From JALYXV01 sp963733505 (lineage in GTDB: Bacteria > Actinomycetota > Acidimicrobiia > Acidimicrobiales > Palsa-688): 64,000 nt of DNA. The stretch is taken from contig CAVTDW010000004.1 in assembly GCA_963733505.1 (NCBI GenBank), positions 291,206-355,205 on the forward strand, read 5' to 3'. Below are positions 44,505 to 51,040 of the stretch, one piece after another. Each line of letters begins with the position of its first letter. Position 1 is the first letter of the stretch. Below the pieces are notes generated by a model. The model had not been told where the DNA came from. It made no database searches and was given only the letters and a program-made list of their open reading frames with translations. Made by a program: the position numbers and the translations under genes.

Positions 44505-45629
44505 GTGGCCGGATACCAGCGAGACGAGGTCCTGGCCCGCACCGACCTGGCGCAGCTGGCGACCGAAATCTGCGGTCCGCCCACCGGCCACGGTCGCAGC
44601 GCCAAATGGCACTGCCCCAACCCCGACCACCCCGACAGCCACCCCTCCATGACCGTCTACGCCGGCCAGCGCGCCGAGCGCTGGAAATGCCACGCCTGCG
44701 GCGAGGGCGGCACCGCCATCGACCTGTGGATGATCTCCCAGCACACCAGCGTCGGCGACGCCATCACCGCCCTCGGGGAGCGCTGCGGCGCCACCGCCGC
44801 CCCCCGAGCCGGCGACAGCCCGCCCCGGCTCAAACATCTGCTGTCCGCGCCCGCCCCCACCCGGGCCGACAGGACCAGCCCCAGGGCCGACACCGGCGGC
44901 TTCGACGTCCGAGTCGAAAGCTACGTCGCCGCCGCGGCCGAACTGCTGTGGAGCCCCCGGGGCGCGGGGGCGCTGCAATGGCTCCACCAGCGGGGCTTCG
45001 CCGACCCGGTGCTGCGAGCCAACCGGGTCGGCTACGACCCCGGCCCCCGGGCGCTGCGCCGCCCCAAAGGTCTGCCCCACCGGGGCAGCGGGATCGTGCT
45101 GCCCATCCTCGGCCCCGGCGAGCACGCCGTGTGGGCCCAGACCCGCTACCTCGACCCGATAGGGGCGGGACGCAAATACGACAGCGTGGTGTCCGACATC
45201 GCGGCCAACCCCCGGGTGGCGGTCATCCGCACCGCCGGGGCGACCCGGCCGGGCGTGGTCGTCCTCACCGAGGGCATCCCCGACGGCCTCACCGTGGCCC
45301 ACACCCCCACCCAACCGGTGGCCGTGGTCGGCACCGGCAACACCGGCCCCGACGTCGCCCAGCGGCTCCACGACGCCTACCCCGACGCCGCGTTCGTGGT
45401 GGCGTTCGACAACGACGTCGCCGGGCGCTCCACCGGCCCCAAGCTCGGCGCCCACCTCGCCGACCTCGGCCACGCCGTGACCGCCACCACCGTTCCGGCG
45501 CCCCATAACGACCTCAACGACTGGTGGCGAGCCGACCCTGCCGGGCTCAGCGAACACTTCGACGCCAGCGCCCAGCCCGCCCTGTACCAACCGACCGCGT
45601 TAGCGGCCGTGCCCACCCCGGCGTTGTGA
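44505..45629 (+). CDS. DnaG-type plasmid primase (CHC2 zinc finger plus Toprim)
   Basis: GTG 44505 follows AAGGGAG. An in-frame ATG at 44358 lies inside the iteron repeat and is unlikely. Near residues 36-66 a CHC2-type zinc finger is seen: WHCPNPDHPDSHPSM and WKCHACGEGGTAIDL. The Toprim core follows: VVVLTEGIPDGLTVAHT (~255) and AAFVVAFDNDVAGR (~300). At 374 residues it lacks the helicase-binding domain of chromosomal DnaG. Plasmid primases of this kind prime the transferred strand in the recipient or support replication. Iteron-like repeats directly upstream make a replication origin here plausible (inference). Confidence 0.87.
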   Translation: MAGYQRDEVLARTDLAQLATEICGPPTGHGRSAKWHCPNPDHPDSHPSMTVYAGQRAERWKCHACGEGGTAIDLWMISQHTSVGDAITALGERCGATAAPRAGDSPPRLKHLLSAPAPTRADRTSPRADTGGFDVRVESYVAAAAELLWSPRGAGALQWLHQRGFADPVLRANRVGYDPGPRALRRPKGLPHRGSGIVLPILGPGEHAVWAQTRYLDPIGAGRKYDSVVSDIAANPRVAVIRTAGATRPGVVVLTEGIPDGLTVAHTPTQPVAVVGTGNTGPDVAQRLHDAYPDAAFVVAFDNDVAGRSTGPKLGAHLADLGHAVTATTVPAPHNDLNDWWRADPAGLSEHFDASAQPALYQPTALAAVPTPAL

Positions 45630-45754
45630 CCACGACCAGGTGGCTCGGCGGTCAGCGCCGGGCCGTCGCCGCCGCGGCCATTGCTGTCGCCGCCGTCGTG
45701 GTGGTGGTGGTGGTGATCGTGCCGTCCCCCCGGACCGGCGGTACCGCTCGGTGA
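45626..45754 (+). CDS. Membrane-anchor segment, possibly N-terminus of the next gene
   Basis: GTG 45626 overlaps the primase stop (GTGA). The 42 residues are a basic start (RWLGGQRRAV), one membrane helix (AAAAIAVAAVVVVVVVIVP) and a short tail ending in a stop that overlaps the next GTG by GTGA. It may be a tiny coupled membrane protein. I think it more likely that a one-base indel in the valine/GTG repeat or the C run at 45725 split a membrane-anchored protein whose outer domain is the next entry. Confidence 0.5.
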   Translation: MTTTRWLGGQRRAVAAAAIAVAAVVVVVVVIVPSPRTGGTAR

Positions 45755-46197
45755 ACGTCGACGGCCATCGGGGCGGCTGCTACCGGGTGTACGACTCGCC
45801 GCCCGCCAACCTGGCCCAACTGCTCGGCGGGGACCGGGGACACGAACCGTTCGCCGTCGTCTTCCGCCCCCCGGCGCAACCGATCCTCACCCACGCCGGC
45901 CTGACCGAACGCCACATCGCCATGGTCCTGGCCGACGGCTCCATCCTCGGCCCGCCCATCGACCTGGCCGCCCACCGCGACCGGTCCTTCTACCGCCAGC
46001 CAATCAAACCTCTCGCCACGGTCGTCGTGTACGACCCGGCCAACCAGCCACCCGAGGGGCCGGCGGCGACGTCGTTCCAGGTCACAGGCCAATGCCCGCA
46101 GGTACCGCCCATCGCGGCGGACCGGCCGACGGGGCGCACCATCAGCCGGCCTACCGCCCGGGCCGGAACCCAACGCTCACCCAAGACAAGGAGGTAA
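45751..46197 (+). CDS. Unknown extracytoplasmic-type domain protein
   Basis: About 148 residues: GGCYRVYDSPPANLAQLLGG, EPFAVVFRPPAQPILTHAGL, TERHIAMVLADGSILGPPID, and RPTARAGTQRSP near the end. It is strand-rich with no signal of its own. Together with the preceding anchor segment it would be a single-pass membrane protein with an outer domain, which fits a transfer-associated surface or channel factor. The family is not recognised. A stop overlaps the ribosome site of the following gene (AAGGAGG at 46188), so it is in the primase transcript. Confidence 0.5.
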   Translation: MNVDGHRGGCYRVYDSPPANLAQLLGGDRGHEPFAVVFRPPAQPILTHAGLTERHIAMVLADGSILGPPIDLAAHRDRSFYRQPIKPLATVVVYDPANQPPEGPAATSFQVTGQCPQVPPIAADRPTGRTISRPTARAGTQRSPKTRR

Positions 46198-46200
46198 TGA

Positions 46201-46944
46201 GTGAGGATCACCAAGGATCAACGGATCGGCGGTATACCCGCCCTGAAAGCCCGACAGCTCGCCCGGGATCTCGCCCACCGCGGCAGCTACGGCTGCCCAC
46301 GGGAGTGGCTGATCAGCTTTCTGACCGACTACGGCAACGACAGGCTTACCTGCGACGAGGCGCAACAGTTCCTCGACGCCTTCGTGGCCGAAGGGTACGC
46401 CGAGCCCATCGCAGAGCGCCCCGACGACCTGCGCACCACCGTGGCCGGCAACGCCCTGGCCATGGCCACCGCCCGCAAGCCGGTGTTGCGGCGCAGCGCC
46501 GACCAGGCCGTCGTCGAACTGGCGGCCCGCGCCCAGGCCATCAACGACGACCCCGGCTACCTGTTCTGGGTCGACTGGCTGGAACTGTTCGGCAGCTACC
46601 TCGACCCCGCCGTCGACCGCCTCGGCGACGTCGACGTGTACTACCGCCTGGCCCGGCGGTACGAGGGCGACGAGTACACGGTGATGGCACGGCAACGGTG
46701 CCGGCAGGCGGAGCAGGGCGGCAGGTCATTCCCGACCTTCACCGCCGAACTGCTGTGGCCCGAGACCGAGGTGATGCGGGCCCTGAAAGGGCGGTCGGCC
46801 ATCATCAGTCTGGTCGCCACGCCACCGGCCCAGCTGGGCGCCCCGTCCAGGCCGCTGTTCTCGAGGCGGCGGCCGCCGGTCGGCGAACAATCTCTCGACG
46901 CGAGCCGGCCGACAGATGCCCCAGCGTTGGCGTGCCCAGCGTGA
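46201..46944 (+). CDS. HTH plus minimal nucleotidyltransferase (MNT-like) protein
   Basis: GTG 46201 is placed by AAGGAGG six bases upstream. The N-terminal ~90 residues form a winged-helix-like domain (IPALKARQLARDLAHRGSYG, CDEAQQFLDAFVAEGYAEPI). GNALAMATARKPVLRRSADQ is followed by FWVDWLELFGSYLDPAVDRL GDVDV, the GS(x)nD-x-D motif of MNT nucleotidyltransferases. Such proteins AMPylate or nucleotidylate targets, and MNTs are antitoxins of HEPN toxins; no HEPN gene is adjacent. The C-terminal ~40 residues are Pro/Arg-rich and may be extra. It is the last gene of the primase transcript. Confidence 0.7.
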   Translation: MRITKDQRIGGIPALKARQLARDLAHRGSYGCPREWLISFLTDYGNDRLTCDEAQQFLDAFVAEGYAEPIAERPDDLRTTVAGNALAMATARKPVLRRSADQAVVELAARAQAINDDPGYLFWVDWLELFGSYLDPAVDRLGDVDVYYRLARRYEGDEYTVMARQRCRQAEQGGRSFPTFTAELLWPETEVMRALKGRSAIISLVATPPAQLGAPSRPLFSRRRPPVGEQSLDASRPTDAPALACPA

Positions 46945-47279
46945 CGAGGCGCGGACGGGCCAGGCGAGGGGCGTCTGAGCCGAACAAGAGAAAAGGGTGG
47001 CTGTGGACGACGGAATGGTCGATGGTCGATGGGAGTGTGCCGAGGAGCCGCGCGGGCGCTCGAGGAGAGCGAGGCCTCGGTGGCGTCGGGCGTGTCCGAT
47101 GCTCCCGACGATCGCGGTCAGCAAGAGGGGCACGAGACCCAGTGGTCCATGACGACCCGGTGCCCTCACGTCGTGCCCTCATGTCGTCTCCCACCATTCT
47201 GATCCCAGGCGCGGGACCCGCTGGCTTCGGGTGCTGGGCCACGCCGGCCATGGGCCCGCGTCCGTTCAGTTTGATGAGG
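46945..47279 (+). other. Intergenic stretch without a gene
   Basis: About 335 bases lie between two convergent genes. Only fragmentary Arg-rich frames are present, and no clear hairpin was found by eye. Confidence 0.4.
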
Positions 47280-49125
47280 TCAGGAGACCGTTTGGGGCCG
47301 GGAGCGGAGGTAGCTCGCCGCCCGTTGGTATCGCTCGGCTTCGCGGGCGGCGTGGGTTGAAACTCCGACCGCCCCTTGCGGCCGGGCGTCTTCGGCCCAC
47401 ATGGTGGGTAGCCCCGGGTAGGGGGGGAAGCGGTGGGACCGGATCGGCCAGCCGAGCATTGTCCTGACGAGACGGGCGGTGGCGCGGCCTTGTGTGATGT
47501 CGGTCTCGGTCCAGGCGCACGAACCGGTGGCGGCGATCTCGTCGGCCACGGTTCGGGCGAAGGCGAGGGCGTCGCGTTCCGCCGCCGGGAAGGTGGCGAG
47601 CGGACCGTGGCGCAGCCGTTCACGCTGCGCCGGGCTGATTTCGGCCTTGGGTGCCCGCACAGGCGGCGGGGTCGTGTTCAAGGCGTCTCGGATGCAGCGA
47701 AGTTGGTGCTGGTGACCGACGGAGGGTTGCGCCCGGCCAGCCTGGTCGGCGAGCTCGCCGAGCGTCGTGTCGGCCGGTAGCGAGTCGAGCAGCATCTCCC
47801 AGGCGGCGACGTTGTCGCCCAGCGCCCAGCCCAGCGCCAGGCAGGCCAACCAGTCGTCGGAGACATATTTGTCGGCCGCCACCGCCAGCCAAGCCTTGGG
47901 GTCGGCGTTGGGGTGTTGGCGCCAGGTGTCGAGCCATCGCAGGGTCATGACACCGGCCGGGGGCATCGACGCGGGGAAGCGGGAGTTGATGCCGTTGGGC
48001 GGCTGAGCGAACGTTGAGCTCGAGCGCATAGTCCGGGGTTTCGATGCGGTCCCGGTGCCGGCCGTGAGGGCGTCGCTGGCCGATCTGGTCGAACGTGGCC
48101 CGCACCCCGGCGTCGGCGGCGGGGTCCCAGCCGTCGCAATAGCTGTACAGCATGAAGCTGTCTGCTCCGACCGTGCCGGCGTAGTTGGGGTTTGCCAGCA
48201 GCCCCAGCAGGACACCCACATTGGGCGTGCCGTCCCTGGTGGCATTCCTCTCGGACCCGGTGGCCCATTTGGCGACGACGGTGAGGTCGTCGCCGGTCAG
48301 CTGCTGGGCTGCTCCGGTGACCGGGCGGCGCTGGCGGCGCTGTATCGGCACGACCGGCATCGCTGCCTCGGCGCTGCGATGGGCCCACGGGTTGGCGAGA
48401 AGCGTGTCGACAATGTCGCCCTGGGGGTCGCGGGCCGCCGCCCAGCGGGCCAGCTTGGCGGCGACGGCGGGATCGGCGACGGCGGTGGTGTTGGCCACCG
48501 CGGACGCCAGCATGGGCCCGCAGCCGGGGTGGGCCAACATGGCGATCGCCCGCTGCGGGCTGTCCAGGGCGCGGGCGAGATGACCTTCGGCCCGGTGGTC
48601 GTACCAAACCCAGCGGCTCATCCCCCCGAAGCGGTGGGCGAGAACTTCGACCACCGTGGCGGCGTCGAAGTTGTCGGCCTGCCCGCCCAGCCAGGCGGCC
48701 GCCCCGTCGGAGGACAGGCTGACGCTGACCTTGAGCTGGATGTCGGGATCGATCCAATCGGTGTTGCACATCGTTTCGGCCAGCGGCTTGCCCGGCGCCG
48801 GGCGCACAAGGGCGGCAACGTCGGTTTCGGTCAGGTAGTTGGTGGTGACCAGGGCTCGTCGGGCGCGCTGCGAGCGGAAACGGGTGGCGAAGCTGACCTG
48901 CTCGGCGCTCAGGTTGCGATGCGAGCACAAGGCGGCCTGGACCGCGGGCGTGGGACGGGTGCGGGCCAGGTGCCACCATGTCTCAGTGGTGAGCCACGGG
49001 CTGGCCGCGATGTCGGGGTAGCGGGCCGCCAGGAGTAGCTGGCTGTCGCCGCCCATGGGGGCGGCGGCGGCGAGGGCGGCGGCGGCATACCGGCGGTCGC
49101 CGCCGGGCCATCGGTCGTCGCTCAC
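47280..49125 (-). CDS. Large unknown cytoplasmic protein (frameshifted)
   Basis: GTG 49125 gives DDRWPGGDRRYAAAALAAAA, LLAARYPDIAASPWLTTETW, CSHRNLSAEQVSFATRFRSQ and HRFGGMSRWVWYDHRAEGHL, with repeating segments of the kind AIAMLAHPGCGPMLASAVAN that recall HEAT/leucine-rich-variant-like helical repeats. After a one-base slip near 48000 it resumes GVMTLRWLDTWRQHPNADPK, WLACLALGWALGDNVAAWEM and ends EAERYQRAASYLRSRP. The total is ~614 residues. No enzyme motif is seen. It stands alone on the minus strand between the transfer block and the ligase gene. The helical-repeat reading is an inference. Confidence 0.6.
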
Positions 49126-49306
49126 CGCCAGGAAGTGTAGGGGCGGGCCGGCGAGCGACGGCGGACCCTCCACCCATCGACGCCGACCTCCCACGCCGCC
49201 AGATGGGCGACACTTCGCCCTCGGAACCGCGGGGCGGGGCCGTCGAGTCGCCACCTACCCGGGCGGTACCGCCCGGCGCCGGCCGGCCGGTGGCGGGGGT
49301 CCTCGG

Positions 49307-49954
49307 TCAGCGTCGAGGGATGCGCCGAGGCCCGTGGATCTGTGCCCACCTGGCACACTTCATCTTCCGCCACGACGACGACCGCCTACCGGCCTCGTAG
49401 GGGGCGAGTCGACGCTTCCACATAAGCCCCTCCACCCCCAGCTGCTCGCAGGCGGTCAGCAGGGCGGCGGTGTCGTCCGACGCCAGGACGCTTGTGGCGA
49501 CCATGTGTTCGCCGAAGTGGAGCTGCTCGAGGAGACGACGGCGCTGCACCCACGGCAGGCCGGTGATGTCGTGGCCGTCGACCCACAACAAGTCAAAGGC
49601 CACCACGGTCAGAGTGCCCAGCGGACGGCGTCGACGGGCCAATGCGCCGGCCAGTTGGTAGAAGTCATCGGCCCGACCGGCGCCCGCGACGACCTCGCCG
49701 TCGATCACCAACTCCACTCCCGGGCCAACAGCGGCCGCCGCCTCTGGAAGCGACTCGGTGATGTCCCTTCCCGAGCGAGTCGTGACCCGGTAGCCCAAAG
49801 GCAGGTCGGGGCTCACCCCAACGCTGATTCGGAAACCGTCCCACTTGGGCTCTACCGACCATCCTTCGTCGCCTGCGGCCGGCCCGCCGGTCCGGGCCAG
49901 CATCGGCTCGAACCGGGGCGGGACCACACCCGGCACAGTACGACTCCACGCCAC
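49307..49954 (-). CDS. Minimal ATP-dependent DNA ligase (adenylation domain)
   Basis: The 215-residue product contains the ligase motifs in order: WSVEPKWDGFR (motif I, Lys nucleophile), VELVIDGEVVA, TVVAFDLLWVDG (motif III), GVEGLMWKR (motif IV) and SSSWRKMKCA (motif V). This is the C/D-type fold of LigC and LigD ligase domains. The OB-fold that usually follows is absent. The frame ends ~20 residues after motif V, so either it is a minimal enzyme or the 3' part is lost. It is preceded by a small coiled-coil gene 29 bases away on the same strand. It may seal nicks during element repair or circularisation (inference). Confidence 0.82.
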   Translation of the reverse strand: MAWSRTVPGVVPPRFEPMLARTGGPAAGDEGWSVEPKWDGFRISVGVSPDLPLGYRVTTRSGRDITESLPEAAAAVGPGVELVIDGEVVAGAGRADDFYQLAGALARRRRPLGTLTVVAFDLLWVDGHDITGLPWVQRRRLLEQLHFGEHMVATSVLASDDTAALLTACEQLGVEGLMWKRRLAPYEAGRRSSSWRKMKCARWAQIHGPRRIPRR

Positions 49955-49983
49955 CGAAAGGGTCGCCAGCCACCGGGTCCCAG

Positions 49984-50193
49984 CTAGGTGCCCTGGCCGG
50001 TCAGGGGCGCGCCAACAAGACGCCGCAGTCGCTCGACCTGATTGGCCAGCGAGTCGATCTCGGCCGTGAGATCCCGGCGCATCTGTCGGAATCTCTCCAC
50101 CTCGTCGAGCAGCAGCTTCGCCTGGTCGCCAGGGAGGGATGGGGCCATGGCGAGACTCCTCCGCAGACGAACCAGGTCCTCGTCAGCCATCAC
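49984..50193 (-). CDS. Small coiled-coil protein
   Basis: The 69-residue product, DEDLVRLRRSLAMAPSLPGD, QAKLLLDEVERFRQMRRDLT, AEIDSLANQVERLRRLVG, has heptad leucines and is predicted as one long helix pair. It has a clean start (MMADED) and lies 29 bases before the DNA ligase start on the same strand, so they probably share a transcript. Small coiled-coil genes of this kind are common in actinobacteria. It might dimerise or tether the ligase; no evidence beyond position. Confidence 0.6.
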   Translation of the reverse strand: MMADEDLVRLRRSLAMAPSLPGDQAKLLLDEVERFRQMRRDLTAEIDSLANQVERLRRLVGAPLTGQGT

Positions 50194-50395
50194 GTCAACG
50201 ATAGAACATCTGTTCGACTCTGACGTAATCGTCGTGGCTCGAGCCAGTGCGGTAGGGGAGGGGTCGTCTGAGTAACGGCCCCAAAAGTGGCCAAGAATGC
50301 TTCCTCTAACCTCCCTTAGTCGCCAGTACGTCCGATCCCGCTACACGTGGATAGGCAGCCGCCGTCTCGGCTAGACACGAAAGTGTGCGTGACCG

Positions 50396-50998
50396 GTGCG
50401 AGCCATGACAGGTCCACGCGACTACTCGGCCGCTACTAGGGCGGCGTTGGCCCAGTTGTCAGGCGGGAACTGCTACCGCCCTGGCTGCCCCAGACCGATC
50501 TTGACCTTCATCGGCGGCGAGCCATACATCGACTACCACATCGCCCATATCCGCGATGCCAACCGCGGCAATCGCTACGCGCCGGAAATGACAGACGACG
50601 AACGGAGGGCCTTCAGCAACCTCGTTCTACTGTGTAAGCCTTGTCACGATCTTGTTGACAAGCGCCATCCGGAGGACTACCCACGCGAGCGTCTCGAGCA
50701 GTGGAAGAGCGACCGGGAAGGGTCGTCGCGGCCGGCCCTCGCTGCGCTGGGCCGCGTCGATGAGGCCTACCTTGCGGCGCTCTTGACCTCCATGGCCGAT
50801 GGAACGATAGGTGGGGCCTCCATCGAGGTCGTCGAGGCTGGTCGTGCCGTGCTCGTGCGCCCGGGCGGCGATACCCACCGGGAGGCTGAGAGGCGTCTCG
50901 TCCAGAGAGAAGTGGTGCTTGAGATCTTGGAAGCTGCCGACCCGACGGAACTCGTCGAACAATACGCGCTTACACGGAAGAGGCCGCGGATACGGTGA
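50396..50998 (+). CDS. HNH endonuclease
   Basis: The 200-residue product carries a zinc-framed HNH site: GGNCYRPGCPRPILTFIGGE (first CxxxxC pair), YIDYHIAHIRDAN (catalytic His), RAFSNLVLLCKPCHDLVDKR (N, second CxxC, final H), then EDYPRERLEQWKSDREG. The last ~90 residues (RVDEAYLAALLTSMADGTIG, EVVLEILEAADPTELVEQYA) form a helical C-terminal domain. This HNH subtype is seen as an effector in phage-defence and toxin-like operons. The large TPR gene starts 43 bases downstream, so the two are likely one unit in which the TPR protein could sense or restrain the nuclease (inference). Confidence 0.85.
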   Translation: MRAMTGPRDYSAATRAALAQLSGGNCYRPGCPRPILTFIGGEPYIDYHIAHIRDANRGNRYAPEMTDDERRAFSNLVLLCKPCHDLVDKRHPEDYPRERLEQWKSDREGSSRPALAALGRVDEAYLAALLTSMADGTIGGASIEVVEAGRAVLVRPGGDTHREAERRLVQREVVLEILEAADPTELVEQYALTRKRPRIR

Positions 50999-51040
50999 TA
51001 CAGGGACCGTCGAATCAGGTCAAGCCCATTAGCGGGTCGG

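Larger units (their letters stand above)
18169..46944 (+). mobile_element. Plasmid/ICE-like maintenance and transfer region
   Basis: This span holds ParB, ArdC, conserved plasmid companions, a MobF relaxase-helicase, a VirD4/TraG coupling protein, a PLD-type nuclease and a DnaG-type primase with iteron-like repeats. Together these are the hallmarks of an actinobacterial conjugative or mobilizable element. Exact ends are not visible. Tyrosine recombinases lie further right (54-64 kb). No VirB4-type ATPase or pilus/channel gene is recognisable, so mating-pair functions would have to come from elsewhere. Confidence 0.65.
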
